Shown here: positions 44,379-53,412 of the stretch, piece by piece
Layout of the letters: every line of letters starts with the position of its first letter
Position numbering within the stretch: position 1 is the stretch's first letter
Origin: Bacteroidia bacterium
Lineage (GTDB): Bacteria > Bacteroidota > Bacteroidia > UKL13-3
Direction: 5' to 3'
Length of the DNA: 64,000 nt
NCBI GenBank assembly: GCA_025454875.1
Contig: JALONP010000003.1
Span: 119,063 to 183,062 of the forward strand
The notes under the pieces: generated by a model
Databases searched by the model: none
Told to the model about the DNA's origin: nothing
What the model saw: only the letters and a program-made list of their open reading frames with translations
Made by a program: the position numbers and the translations under genes

Positions 44379-45623
44379 CTAATTTTTGGCAAATTTAATG
44401 AAAGTGTTTCCAATTTTAGCCAAATACATTCCTGGTGTCAGGGCCTGTATATTAGCGGTATTGCCAACAACCGCTGCTTGCATGCAACGTGTTCCTGTAA
44501 TTGTGTATACTTCAAGGTATTCAGGCAGTGATACGCCTTCAATGGTTAAGTTAGTAGTTGCTGGTGATGGGTAAATTTTAATACGCGAGTGGCTTGATTG
44601 TTCAGCGATACCTACACCGGTTGCACAGCTTGGAGTGCGCTCTTCATGTTTGCGTGTAGTGCAAACACCGCACAAAACACTCTTAATAAAACAGCTTGAT
44701 CTAGAAGTGATATACGCATCATCATACACTCCATGCCCTCCATTTACCTTATAATTTAACTCACTGCAAACCCCATTATTAACCATTACATCATGCAATG
44801 CAGATGAACCGTAAATAGTTGGGTAAGTAATCGGTGAAACGCATGAATTAAACGGACCACTTACAAATGGAACAGTAGCATCTGCTGTACCATGAAAAGA
44901 AATTACCGGAATATTTGGCAATGGTTGATTAAACACCGTATCAATAATTGCTCCCCACATATTGATTACTCCTTTAAGTTTCCAATTAGCTTGTATATTG
45001 TTTCCCGAAGAATCTAGATGGCCCAAATCTGTTCGACCTTGCGCAAACAAACGATCCAAATCTCCTTGGCTGATATACGCAATTTGAATAGCCATTGCAC
45101 CACCAGCACTAATACCTCCCATAAAAAGAGCATTGGTATCTATTTTAAATAATTGCGCATTGTGATGCAAATAACGCAACGCAGCACGGCCGTCTTGAAT
45201 GGCTCGGTATATGGCCTTTTTAAGTCCGATAGTATCACCGTTACATACCCCAAATGTGCCAAAATTCCAACCCATACGGTAACTAATTGAAGCAACGTTA
45301 AACCCTCGTTTTACATATTCAATGGCTAGGTTTTGCATATCACCTCTTGTACCAAACAAAAACGAACCTCCATGAACCAATACAATGGTTGGTCTTGCCA
45401 TAAGCGAATCTGATTCAGGCTTGAGTTCATAGTAATCAAAACGCAAGCTGTCGGTGTTCCCTAACCAATTTTGAGCAACGCCATATACCAAGTTCGATGT
45501 TTTTTTCACATCAATAAAGGTAAAAACGGGGGTATTGGTGTACCTGTTGGTATTGCAATAATCTTGCGCTTTTAAGCTATTTAGGGCAAAAACAACAGCG
45601 ATTAAATAATAGATTTTTTTCAT
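44379..45623 (-). CDS. Secreted alpha/beta hydrolase (esterase-like) with T9SS sorting domain
   Basis: This is a 414-residue extracellular serine hydrolase. A signal peptide (YLIAVVFALNSLKAQ) precedes an alpha/beta-hydrolase domain with the oxyanion segment VLVHGGSFLFGTRGD and the nucleophile elbow MGGISAGGAMAIQ (G-x-S-x-G). The catalytic acid is probably in GTADATVPF and the histidine in NGGHGVYDD. The last 75 residues form a type A T9SS sorting domain (IKIYPSPATTNLTIEG ... GMYLAKIGNTFIKFAKN). It is therefore predicted to be exported to the surface or medium and to hydrolyse an ester or lipid, substrate unknown. Confidence 0.9.
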   Translation of the reverse strand: MKKIYYLIAVVFALNSLKAQDYCNTNRYTNTPVFTFIDVKKTSNLVYGVAQNWLGNTDSLRFDYYELKPESDSLMARPTIVLVHGGSFLFGTRGDMQNLAIEYVKRGFNVASISYRMGWNFGTFGVCNGDTIGLKKAIYRAIQDGRAALRYLHHNAQLFKIDTNALFMGGISAGGAMAIQIAYISQGDLDRLFAQGRTDLGHLDSSGNNIQANWKLKGVINMWGAIIDTVFNQPLPNIPVISFHGTADATVPFVSGPFNSCVSPITYPTIYGSSALHDVMVNNGVCSELNYKVNGGHGVYDDAYITSRSSCFIKSVLCGVCTTRKHEERTPSCATGVGIAEQSSHSRIKIYPSPATTNLTIEGVSLPEYLEVYTITGTRCMQAAVVGNTANIQALTPGMYLAKIGNTFIKFAKN

Positions 45624-45698
45624 AGTCGAAATATTTTAAACGAATATAAACAAAGGTTTCTTTTTAGCCACTGGGTTAGCTAAAACTTCAATTAAGTA

Positions 45699-45706
45699 TA
45701 TATTTG
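45699..45706 (+). promoter_or_regulatory. Candidate -7 box of the fbp operon
   Basis: TATATTTG, a perfect TAnnTTTG match, ends 30 nt before the fbp start codon at 45737. The -33 region (TTAG at about 45676) is a poor match, so only the -7 is proposed. Confidence 0.5.
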
Positions 45707-45736
45707 CCTCACTATTCAATTATACTACACTGTATC

Positions 45737-46735
45737 ATGTCTCAATTTAACTTTACCACTCTAGGGCAATTCATCATTGAGCGTCAGCATGAATTCCCAT
45801 TTGCCAAAGGCGAACTTTCACGTATTTTAAGAGATATTGGCATTGCTGCCAAAGTAATTAGCCGCGAGGTTAATAAAGCAGGCATAGCCGAAATTATTGG
45901 TGATACTGGGGATGTGAATGTGCAAGGCGAAGACGTGAAAAAACTAGATATGATTGGCAATGAAATGTTCACAACAGTACTTTCACGAGGTGGTGAAGTA
46001 TGCGCTTTTGCAAGCGAAGAAGAAGACAACATGATTGCTTTAAACGGAACACATTCTAAAAATGGAAACTATGTGGTATGCATCGATCCACTAGATGGCT
46101 CATCCAATATTGATGTAAACGTTTCAATAGGTACCATTTTCTCCGTTTACCGCAGGGTTACGCCACAAGGAACCGAGCCTACATTGGCTGATGTATTGCA
46201 ACCCGGAAACCAACTGGTGGCAGCAGGCTATGTGATTTATGGCTCTTCCACAATGCTTGTTTACTCTACAGGTAAAGGTGTAAATGGATTTACACTCGAC
46301 AACTCTATTGGAGAGTTTTGCCTTTCACACCCTGATATTCAATGTCCTTCTGACGGCAGCATTTATTCTCTGAACGAAGGAAATGCACTTGATTTTCCAG
46401 ATAGTGTTCAACAATACATCAAATGGTGCAAAGAAAAAGACAAGGAAACCAAACGCCCATACAGCGCGCGTTATATTGGCTCAATGGTAGCCGACCTACA
46501 CCGCAACTTGCTTAAAGGGGGCATTTTCATTTACCCTCCAACAGCAAAAGCCCCAAATGGAAAATTGAGGTTAATGTTTGAGTGTATTCCGATGGCATTC
46601 ATCGTAGAACAAGCTGGAGGTATTGCTACTACAGGAAAACAGCGCGTATTGGATATTCAACCAACGGAATTGCACCAACGTGTTCCTATTTTTATTGGTA
46701 GCGAAAACATGGTGAAAAAAGCATTGACTTTTTAA
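45737..46735 (+). CDS. fbp: Fructose-1,6-bisphosphatase, class I
   Basis: This gluconeogenic enzyme hydrolyses fructose 1,6-bisphosphate. I use the ATG at 45737 ([20 protein letters not shown]), giving 332 residues, the typical class I length. Metal and active-site segments are [34 protein letters not shown] (in part) and [21 protein letters not shown]. The C-terminus [14 protein letters not shown] is standard. It heads a four-gene run in which its stop overlaps the start of the thioredoxin-fold gene (TAATG), followed by surE and a small membrane protein. Confidence 0.97.
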   Translation: MSQFNFTTLGQFIIERQHEFPFAKGELSRILRDIGIAAKVISREVNKAGIAEIIGDTGDVNVQGEDVKKLDMIGNEMFTTVLSRGGEVCAFASEEEDNMIALNGTHSKNGNYVVCIDPLDGSSNIDVNVSIGTIFSVYRRVTPQGTEPTLADVLQPGNQLVAAGYVIYGSSTMLVYSTGKGVNGFTLDNSIGEFCLSHPDIQCPSDGSIYSLNEGNALDFPDSVQQYIKWCKEKDKETKRPYSARYIGSMVADLHRNLLKGGIFIYPPTAKAPNGKLRLMFECIPMAFIVEQAGGIATTGKQRVLDIQPTELHQRVPIFIGSENMVKKALTF

Positions 46736-47208
46736 TGAAGTACCTATTTTTAATTTGCTGTATTGCATTATTAACCACTCCATCATTTTCGCAAATGAGT
46801 GATACAAGTTTATTAATTGGTGCAATTAAGCACGAACAACTAAAAAGTTATAGCTGGTACCAGCAACAATTTGATGCATATAAACCCGACTCGTTGGCCA
46901 TTGCTGATTTAAAAATGGTCGCATCATCTGTAAGCATGGTTGTGGTATTAGGAACTTGGTGTGGTGATAGCAAAGAGCACGTGCCCGCATTATTTAAAAT
47001 AGCGCAACAAGCGGGGATTGATTACGCACGAATTGAACTGATTGGAGTAGACCGCAAAAAGAAATGTCCGCTTCCCGATATTTCTTCTTTAAACATAGAA
47101 TATGTTCCAACTTTTTTCGTTTTTAACAAAGGTGTTTTAAAAGGAAAAATTGTAGAGACCCCAGCCACAACTTTAGAAAAAGATATCTTACAATTACTAC
47201 AAAAATAA
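46735..47208 (+). CDS. Exported thioredoxin-fold protein with CxxS site
   Basis: The 157 residues start with a signal peptide (KYLFLICCIALLTTPSFSQ). The thioredoxin-like fold reads VVVLGTWCGDSKEHVPALF and later EYVPTFFVFNKG with the cis-proline. The active site is WCGDS, so the second redox Cys is replaced by Ser and the protein cannot form an intramolecular CxxC disulfide there. It may act as a monothiol or isomerase-like factor. It overlaps fbp by 1 bp and precedes surE by 1 bp. Confidence 0.82.
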   Translation: MKYLFLICCIALLTTPSFSQMSDTSLLIGAIKHEQLKSYSWYQQQFDAYKPDSLAIADLKMVASSVSMVVVLGTWCGDSKEHVPALFKIAQQAGIDYARIELIGVDRKKKCPLPDISSLNIEYVPTFFVFNKGVLKGKIVETPATTLEKDILQLLQK

Positions 47209-47209
47209 A

Positions 47210-47980
47210 ATGAGTAAGCCCTTAATATTGGTTTCAAATGATGATGGAATCACAGCTCCCGGCATTCGCAATTTGGTAGATGCCGTTAAACATTTAGGAG
47301 AAGTTGTTATTGTGGCGCCCGATAGTCCCCAAAGTGCTATGGGTCATGCAGTAACTATTAGTAAACCTTTACGCCTAGAAAAAACGGACATTTACGGAGA
47401 GATTACGGCTTATCAATGCAGTGGCACTCCGGCAGATTGTGTGAAATTAGCGGTAGATAAAGTATTGCATCGCAAACCTGATTTGTTGGTTTCGGGTATT
47501 AACCATGGTAGTAACTCATCTATCAATGTATTGTATTCTGGAACAATGAGTGCGGCAATGGAAGGAGCAATTGAAGGTATTCCTGCAGTGGGTTTTTCGT
47601 TATGTAATTTTGCATACGATGCCGATTTTTCATTTGCCAAAAAAGTAGCAACCAGTGTTTCAAGTAATATTTTAAAAAATGGATTGCCACAAGGAACACT
47701 GCTCAACGTAAACATCCCCAATCTAAAAGAAGATGAAATAAAAGGAAGCAAAATATGCAGGCAAGCCAATGCGAAGTGGAAAGAGGAATTTGATGAACGC
47801 ACAGATCCCAATGGCCGCAACTATTTTTGGCTAACAGGAAAATTTATCAATAACGACAAAGGAGAAGATACTGATGAGTGGGCACTTGCCAATGGTTATG
47901 TTTCAATTGTTCCAGTTCATTTTGATTTAACCGCACACCATGCCATTCCATTTCTAAACGAATGGGATTTAACAATATAA
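47210..47980 (+). CDS. surE: 5'/3'-nucleotidase SurE
   Basis: This is a metal-dependent survival-protein nucleotidase that dephosphorylates nucleoside 5'- and 3'-monophosphates. The 256 residues have the N-terminal metal motif LILVSNDDGITAPGI (DD), VAPDSPQSAMGHAVTI, SGTPADCVKLA, VSGINHGSNSSINVLYSGTM and the C-terminal FDLTAHHAIPFL. It is fully conventional. It sits 1 bp after the thioredoxin-fold gene and 1 bp before the small membrane protein gene. lpxB, which often follows surE in Bacteroidota, is not here. Confidence 0.96.
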   Translation: MSKPLILVSNDDGITAPGIRNLVDAVKHLGEVVIVAPDSPQSAMGHAVTISKPLRLEKTDIYGEITAYQCSGTPADCVKLAVDKVLHRKPDLLVSGINHGSNSSINVLYSGTMSAAMEGAIEGIPAVGFSLCNFAYDADFSFAKKVATSVSSNILKNGLPQGTLLNVNIPNLKEDEIKGSKICRQANAKWKEEFDERTDPNGRNYFWLTGKFINNDKGEDTDEWALANGYVSIVPVHFDLTAHHAIPFLNEWDLTI

Positions 47981-47981
47981 T

Positions 47982-48272
47982 ATGAAGATAAAAGACAGTT
48001 TGATTTTAGGATTAATAATGGGCATTATACTGCCTGTACTAGGAGTATTAGGTTTTTATTACAGCAAATTTGCTGCCGTTGATTTAGCACAGTTTGTTCA
48101 AGTTGCAACCAAACACAAAGTATTATCACCAATGCTCAGTTTATGTGCTGTGCTCAACCTTGCCACATTTTTTTTATTCTTAAATAAAAATTATTACCTC
48201 GTTGCACGAGGGATCATTCTTGCTACCATTATTTACGGTGTGACAATAGTTATATTAAAATTTGTGATGTAA
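47982..48272 (+). CDS. Small integral membrane protein, unknown
   Basis: This 96-residue protein has three predicted transmembrane helices: LILGLIMGIILPVLGVLGFYY, VLSPMLSLCAVLNLATFFLFL and VARGIILATIIYGVTIVILKF. I recognise no family. It is the last gene of the fbp run, starting 1 bp after the surE stop. After its stop, 48273-48382 has no gene that I can see. Confidence 0.75.
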   Translation: MKIKDSLILGLIMGIILPVLGVLGFYYSKFAAVDLAQFVQVATKHKVLSPMLSLCAVLNLATFFLFLNKNYYLVARGIILATIIYGVTIVILKFVM

Positions 48273-48382
48273 CAAACACAAATTCCTTTGATTAAATATG
48301 AAAATAAAAAAGACCTACTGGGGTGGCACTTGAAATTACAGAAAACGGTATTGAGATTCCAACAGCGATTTAGACAACCGAT

Positions 48383-48416
48383 TAAATAAAAACGACCACA
48401 CCAATAAGTGCGGTCG

Positions 48417-48417
<1 letters not shown>
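48383..48417 (-). terminator. Rho-independent terminator of tRNA-Ala
   Basis: Read on the minus strand, ACGACCGCAC pairs with GTGTGGTCGT (one G-T wobble) around a 6-nt loop, followed by TTTTTATTT. It starts at the CCA end of the tRNA gene and is a good intrinsic terminator. Confidence 0.85.
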
Positions 48418-48496
<79 letters not shown>

Positions 48497-48686
48497 AGGA
48501 GTGCGAATATATTAATAGAATTAGTTTCTGCAAACCAATAAAATTTTTTTAATCACTTTACCCTCGCCATTATTCAATACAATTGGCATAAACAACTACC
48601 AATCATATTAAATACGATTATTTGCTCACACTATAAACCACTTATATGATTGGGTATATTTAACATCATTTTTATTGTCATCGTTT

Positions 48687-48694
48687 TATATTTG
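48687..48694 (+). promoter_or_regulatory. Candidate -7 box of the SDR gene, near-leaderless
   Basis: TATATTTG matches TAnnTTTG exactly and ends only 7 nt before the ATG at 48702. A transcript from it would start at or within a nucleotide or two of the start codon, that is, leaderless. The region 48494-48686 is AT-rich, with no gene. Confidence 0.45.
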
Positions 48695-48701
48695 ACACCA
48701 A

Positions 48702-49487
48702 ATGAATAAAACAATACTCATTACAGGAGCAAGTTCAGGCATTGGAAAAGCACTGGCATTGCAGTGGGCGCAACCAAATTATACGTTGCTGTTGGCGGCA
48801 CGAAACAAACAAAATTTAGAAGATGTAAAACGCGAATGTGAAAACAAAGGTGCAGTGGTGCATCTTTTTCAAGCAGATTTAGCTTCAATGGAACAAGTAG
48901 ATTTACTTGCCACTCAAATAAAGCAACTTTGTCCCCATCTTGATATATTAGTAAACAATGCAGGGATAAGCCAACGTTCGCAGGCCGAAGAAACTGCTGA
49001 AAAAGTAGACCGTTCAATAATGGAACTCAATTTTTTTTCACCTGTTAGGTTAACTAAAAATTTATGGCCGCTACTTACCAAATCAACCCATGCCAATATT
49101 GTAAATATTAGTAGTGTTACCGGTACTTTTGGCTTTCCACAACGAAGTGCATATGCCGCTTCTAAACATGCAATGGAAGGTTTTTTCGAATCGTGGATGC
49201 TCGAAAATAAAGCACCCAATATTCACTTTACCATAGTAGCTCCCGGCCGTATTCTCACCAATATTTCTTATAACGCACTTAAAAGTGATGGCACCAAACA
49301 TGAACTGCTGGATGAAGGGCAAGCCAAAGGAATTAAGGCAGAGGTTTGTGCAGCCAAAATAGTTTCGGCAGTAGCAAAAAATAAACGCAAAGTGTATATA
49401 GTACAACAAGAACTAATTTTATTATTCTTGTACCGTTATTTCCCCTCAGCATTTGTATTATTGGTAAAAAAATTAGGGCTTAAATAA
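48702..49487 (+). CDS. Short-chain dehydrogenase/reductase
   Basis: This is an NAD(P)-dependent oxidoreductase, 261 residues. The classical SDR motifs are TGASSGIGKALA (cofactor), LVNNAGIS, NISSVTG with the catalytic Ser, and YAASKHAMEGF with the YxxxK pair. The C-terminus is hydrophobic (QELILLFLYRYFPSAFVLLVKK), so it may be membrane-associated like DHRS7-type SDRs. Substrate unknown. Its stop overlaps the VOC gene start (TAATG), so the two are translationally coupled and may act on related metabolites. Confidence 0.93.
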   Translation: MNKTILITGASSGIGKALALQWAQPNYTLLLAARNKQNLEDVKRECENKGAVVHLFQADLASMEQVDLLATQIKQLCPHLDILVNNAGISQRSQAEETAEKVDRSIMELNFFSPVRLTKNLWPLLTKSTHANIVNISSVTGTFGFPQRSAYAASKHAMEGFFESWMLENKAPNIHFTIVAPGRILTNISYNALKSDGTKHELLDEGQAKGIKAEVCAAKIVSAVAKNKRKVYIVQQELILLFLYRYFPSAFVLLVKKLGLK

Positions 49488-50524
49488 TGGAACAACTCAT
49501 TTCTGGAATTCAACAAGTGGGCATTGGCATACCCGATGCGGGAGCATATTTCACTTGGTTTCGCAAAACGTTTGGCTTCGATGTAAAGATATTTGATGAT
49601 GAAGCAAAAGCTACTTTAATGACTCGTTATACTGGTGGCGAAGTGCATGCCCGGAGAGCTATTTTAGCTATGAATATGAATGGTGGTGGCGGTGCAGAAA
49701 TTTGGCAATTTACAAGTCGCAAAACTGTGTATCCAGAACGTGCTCCGGTTTTTGGTGATTTGGGAATGAATGCCGTTAAAATTAAATGCACAAATGTATC
49801 GAAGGCTTATGAAGAACTGAATGGAAAAGTTATCTGCTCTCCTCTCTTAACTACGCCTTCCAATGCACAAACATTTTGGGTAACAGACGAGTTTGGAAAT
49901 ACATACCAAGTGATTGAAAGTCGTAACTTTTTCAAAGCCAAGCCTTATATGATGGGTGGAGTTGGTGGTGCTGTAATTGGTGTAAGCAATATTGAAAAAT
50001 CAATCCAGTTTTACGCACAATGTTTGGGTATTGAAAAAGTAATATACGACAAAACAGGAGAATTTCAAGATTTAGGAGCAGGGCAATATCGGAGGGTTTT
50101 GTTATCCTTTCTAAACAATTTTACAGCACCTTTTAGCAAGTTATTGGGCAATATCGAAATTGAATTGGTACAGTCGTTGGACAGAACGCCAACCAAAACT
50201 TTTGCCAATCGTTACTGGGGAGATGGTGGTTTTATTCATTTATGCTTTGATGTAAGCAATATGAATGCCCTGAAAGAACGAATGAAAAAAAACGGCATTG
50301 AATTTACAGTTGATAGTGCAGATACATTTGATATGGGCGAATCGGGAGGGCGATTTAGTTATGCTGAAGATCCTGATGGAATGTTAATTGAAATGGTTGA
50401 AACACATAAAGTTCCCATCATGAAAAAATTCGGTTGGTACCTTGATTTAAAAAAACGTGGTCAACATAAACCTTTGCCTAATTGGATGATTAATGCAATG
50501 GGATTAAATAAGGTGAAAGATTAA
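49487..50524 (+). CDS. VOC superfamily protein with two glyoxalase-type domains
   Basis: The 345 residues contain two vicinal-oxygen-chelate domains, about 5-140 (GIQQVGIGIPDAGAYFTWF) and 155-315 (GAVIGVSNIEKSIQFYAQCL ... GFIHLCFDVSN ... EDPDGMLIEMVE). Members include glyoxalases, extradiol dioxygenases and epimerases. The metal-ligand set is plausible in the second domain (His in IHLCFDVSN, Glu in LIEMVE) and weaker in the first. It is coupled to the upstream SDR. No specific reaction is assigned. Confidence 0.88.
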   Translation: MEQLISGIQQVGIGIPDAGAYFTWFRKTFGFDVKIFDDEAKATLMTRYTGGEVHARRAILAMNMNGGGGAEIWQFTSRKTVYPERAPVFGDLGMNAVKIKCTNVSKAYEELNGKVICSPLLTTPSNAQTFWVTDEFGNTYQVIESRNFFKAKPYMMGGVGGAVIGVSNIEKSIQFYAQCLGIEKVIYDKTGEFQDLGAGQYRRVLLSFLNNFTAPFSKLLGNIEIELVQSLDRTPTKTFANRYWGDGGFIHLCFDVSNMNALKERMKKNGIEFTVDSADTFDMGESGGRFSYAEDPDGMLIEMVETHKVPIMKKFGWYLDLKKRGQHKPLPNWMINAMGLNKVKD

Positions 50525-50570
50525 ATCTAAGTAGCCCCATAGAGGCGAAATACAGATTCCCAAGTCAAAC

Positions 50571-50955
50571 ACATATACCCAAATACATATTCAATTTGTT
50601 TTTGCAGTAAAACATCGACATAGTTAAATTGGTAGGCATTAATGGCACAGCGAATCATATTCATATCTTGATTGGCGTTCGTTCACACCAATCCATTGTA
50701 AGTTTAATGCAAGAGGTAAAAGCCAATTCTTCTAGGTGGATTAATGAGAAGAAATTTACAAAAGAAAGATTTGAACGGCAAAGCGGATATGGAGCATTTT
50801 CGTATGGAAAATCTCAACTCCCAAATGTGACAATGTATATCCAAAATCAGGAGCAACATCATTTAAAGAACACATTCGTACAAGAGTATAAAGCGTTTTT
50901 AGAAAAATTTGAGGTTGATTGTGATGAGCAATATTTTTTTCAAGGATTGTTGTAG
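50571..50955 (+). pseudogene. IS200/REP-associated (Y1) transposase remnant
   Basis: The sequence begins in one frame with TYTQIHIQFVFAVKHR, the typical N-terminus of Bacteroidota IS200-type transposases. After about 50618 it hits stops. From 50629 another frame continues with NHIHILIG (HxH of the HUH site), a helix with QEVKANSSRWINEKK, GYGAFSYGKSQ, and MYIQNQEQHH carrying the catalytic-type Tyr. About 25-30 codons between the parts are missing and the frame is shifted, so it is dead. Flanking GTAGCCCCATAGAGGC (50531) and a GTCGACCCCACAGGACTC-like patch (50967) resemble element ends. Confidence 0.82.
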
Positions 50956-51053
50956 CATAATTACATGTCGACCCCACAGGACTCAATTACGTTTTTACAT
51001 TTATTGTTAACAATATTTCGTTCCTATGGGACAAAATAATTATTGTTCAACTA

Positions 51054-52010
51054 TCAAAATACAATTATAAGCAAGACAAGAAGCAACGTTATCCAATACA
51101 ACGGAAATAAAAACAAGGTGAGTCCAAATAAAATAGAATCATAAAACACGCTGCCTTTGGTTAGTTTTTTTGCAATCAACATCATTAACCAGTAATGTGG
51201 TAAGGCAATCACACCATAATGCAAACGGGTAACCCAACGTTTAGATGTAATATTACTTTCTGTGCTGCTTTTCAGAAGTTCTGAGTACACATCTGCCCCT
51301 TTTTCTTCTGATGCTTTCCACCTAGCTACAAACTTTTCATAATCAGTTGTATCTTCATTTAGGCCTGCATCAACATAAGCCAACTGCTCCAGCTGATTTT
51401 TAATGCGATCATTCAATTGCTGCACAAATCCAGGGGCATCCAAATAGTGTTGCATTTGCAAATGTGTAATAGGTGTACCATAACGAATAAGAAGAGACTT
51501 CCCTCCTCCCGTAAAATGCTCATACGTTAAGCCAACGGGAACAATCACCAATTTTTTTGCATGCTCGTTACTACTCCAAGCGCGCTGAGCTATGCGGGCA
51601 GGTCCCTTTTTGAGAGGACGTAAATCCCAATTGTTTTTGCACAATCCTTCACCAAAAATAAGTACCATTCCTCCTTTATTAACCGCTTCGTAACTTGCAT
51701 CAAACGTTTCAAAATTCTTTCCAATATTCTCTTTACCTTCACTAGCCCTATAAACGGGCAACATATGATAGGCCTTGAATATTTTGGCTAAAACTGGATT
51801 TTTAAACGCATCACCTCTTGCCAAAAAATGAGTAGGCCTTGGCAAAAAAGCTCCAATAACCAATGCATCCATAAACGAATTCGGGTGATTGGAAACCAAC
51901 AAAACAGGACCATTAACCGGAACATTTTGCAGTTGGTGAATATGCACCTTACGGTAAAAGAACCAGAAGCCCAAACGAAGCAACTTTTGTGTTGAAGTGT
52001 ATAAACTCAT
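51054..52010 (-). CDS. Lysophospholipid acyltransferase family protein
   Basis: This is a 318-residue membrane acyltransferase of the PlsC superfamily. It has the HX4D box NHPNSFMDALV, the segment FLARGDAFKNP, LPVYRASEGKENIGKN, and LIFGEGLCKNNWDLRPLKKG corresponding to the FPEG block. The C-terminus adds two hydrophobic segments (LHYGVIALPHYWLMMLIA and SILFGLTLFLFPLYWITLLLVLLIIVF). It is longer than the plsC at 3037-3786, and its acyl acceptor is unknown. It is transcribed away from tRNA-Asp. Confidence 0.88.
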   Translation of the reverse strand: MSLYTSTQKLLRLGFWFFYRKVHIHQLQNVPVNGPVLLVSNHPNSFMDALVIGAFLPRPTHFLARGDAFKNPVLAKIFKAYHMLPVYRASEGKENIGKNFETFDASYEAVNKGGMVLIFGEGLCKNNWDLRPLKKGPARIAQRAWSSNEHAKKLVIVPVGLTYEHFTGGGKSLLIRYGTPITHLQMQHYLDAPGFVQQLNDRIKNQLEQLAYVDAGLNEDTTDYEKFVARWKASEEKGADVYSELLKSSTESNITSKRWVTRLHYGVIALPHYWLMMLIAKKLTKGSVFYDSILFGLTLFLFPLYWITLLLVLLIIVF

Positions 52011-52035
52011 CCGTTGGCAATATGCACAAAAATAA

Positions 52036-52203
52036 TAAAAGCCTCAACTTGTGTTGAGGCCCTTGCGGTACGTCCCGATAGTTATTGGGAGGAACTCGAA
52101 CTCATACATTTTTTAACCCGCAAAAGCCCCAACTTTCGTTGAGGCTTTTGCGGTGCGTCCCAATAGTTATAGAAAGGGACTCAAACTCATACATTTTTTA
52201 CAA
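52036..52203 (-). repeat. Two tandem degenerate copies of the tRNA-Asp 3' end plus terminator
   Basis: Two units of about 84 bp (52036-52119 and 52121-52203) precede the true tRNA-Asp tail and are built like it. On the minus strand each has a T-loop-like GAGTTCGAGT or GAGTTTGAGT, an inserted CCCAATAACTATCGGGA-type palindrome or its decayed form, CGCACCGCA or CGTACCGCA, and then the same hairpin (GCCTCAAC...GTTGAGGC). Neither can fold into a tRNA. They look like tandem duplications of the tRNA end into which a common palindromic unit was inserted. Confidence 0.75.
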
Positions 52204-52233
52204 CAAAAAAGCCCCAACTTTCGTTGAGGCTTT
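52204..52233 (-). terminator. Intrinsic terminator of tRNA-Asp
   Basis: The minus strand reads AGCCTCAAC-GAAA-GTTGGGGCT followed by TTTTT. It is a 9-bp stem with a GNRA-type tetraloop and T-run, directly after the tRNA. Confidence 0.88.
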
Positions 52234-52234
52234 G

Positions 52235-52308
52235 CGGTGCGGACGGGACTCGAACCCGCGACCCCGTGCGTGACAGGCACGTATTCTAACCAGCTGAACT
52301 ACCACACC
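52235..52308 (-). tRNA. tRNA-Asp (anticodon GTC)
   Basis: The minus strand gives a complete cloverleaf of 74 nt. The acceptor GGTGTGG pairs with CCGCACC, the D-arm is AGTTCAGCTGGTTAGAAT, the anticodon stem-loop is CGTGC-CTGTCAC-GCACG with GTC, and the T-arm is GCGGGTTCGAGTCCCGT. The discriminator is G, as expected for Asp. CCA is not encoded (CAA follows), unlike the tRNA-Ala in this window. Confidence 0.96.
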
Positions 52309-52443
52309 ATGTAGAATATGAATGAGATTTCTCTCAAACGGGATGCAAATATAGGCCTATTAATCGTTTTGTCAACCCAAACTTTAAACTTTTTTATTCG
52401 CTATTCTTATTTACTTTGCGCCTCGTATTGGTAGAACACAACT

Positions 52444-53400
52444 ATGACAACATATTTCGACTTCGAAAAATCAATTCAAGAACTTGACGAACAATTACAA
52501 AAGGCAAAACAATTAGCCGAAAAGAGCAAGATAGATCTAGCACCAACTATTAAAGACCTTGAAGAAAAAATTCTCCTCGAAAAGAAAAAAATATACGGCA
52601 ACCTAACAGGCTGGCAGCGTGTACAAATCTCACGCCACGCTGATAGGCCATATGCACTTGATTATATTGAGCATTGTTTCACTGACTTCATTGAACAACA
52701 TGGCGACCGAAATGTAAAAGATGACAAGGCGATAGTTGGTGGGTTGGCTAGGCTAGGCAATCAAAGTGTAATGGTTATTGGCCACCAAAAAGGCCGCAAT
52801 ACCAAACAACGTCAATTTCGCAACTTTGGAATGCCAAACCCCGAAGGTTACCGCAAAGCCTTGCGCCTGATGAAATTGGCTGAAAAATTTAATATTCCTA
52901 TTGTAACATTAATTGATACCCCAGGCGCATCACCAGGATTAGAAGCTGAAGAGCGTGGACAAGGTGAAGCCATTGCAAAAAATTTATTGGAAATGAGTGT
53001 ACTCAAAGTACCTGTAATTTGCGTGGTAATTGGAGAAGGAGCTTCGGGCGGTGCTTTGGGAATTGGTGTGGGTGATAAAGTATTGATGCTTGAAAACACC
53101 TGGTACTCGGTTATTTCACCGGAGTCGTGCTCATCTATTTTATGGCGCAGTTGGGATCATAAAGCCAAAGCAGCCGAAGCATTAAAACTTACAGCAACTG
53201 ATATGCTGCAGAATGGTTTGATTGATGGAATTATTGCAGAGCCGTTAGGCGGTGCACATAACAATCCGGAAGAAATGTATGCAACAATGAAAGAAACTTT
53301 GACTCAACAGATCGAAGAACTCAAAAAGTTTGGTTCAGAGGATTTAATCAACAAACGTATTGAAAAGTTTTCAGGCATGGGAGCATTTGAAGAGGTGTAG
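52444..53400 (+). CDS. accA: Acetyl-CoA carboxylase carboxyltransferase subunit alpha
   Basis: This is the alpha subunit of the carboxyltransferase that forms malonyl-CoA for fatty-acid synthesis. The 318 residues show the N-terminal helix [34 protein letters not shown], the crotonase-fold core [40 protein letters not shown] and [17 protein letters not shown]. The length is standard. It is a single gene, convergent with the response regulator gene (12-bp gap). The beta subunit is not in the window. Confidence 0.97.
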   Translation: MTTYFDFEKSIQELDEQLQKAKQLAEKSKIDLAPTIKDLEEKILLEKKKIYGNLTGWQRVQISRHADRPYALDYIEHCFTDFIEQHGDRNVKDDKAIVGGLARLGNQSVMVIGHQKGRNTKQRQFRNFGMPNPEGYRKALRLMKLAEKFNIPIVTLIDTPGASPGLEAEERGQGEAIAKNLLEMSVLKVPVICVVIGEGASGGALGIGVGDKVLMLENTWYSVISPESCSSILWRSWDHKAKAAEALKLTATDMLQNGLIDGIIAEPLGGAHNNPEEMYATMKETLTQQIEELKKFGSEDLINKRIEKFSGMGAFEEV

Positions 53401-53412
53401 TATTCTATTAAA

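Noticed and set aside
52085..52273. Open frame encoding GRDSNPRPRA at its end
   Set aside because: RDSNPRP is the well-known antisense translation of a tRNA T-arm. The frame runs through the tRNA-Asp tail and its degenerate copies.
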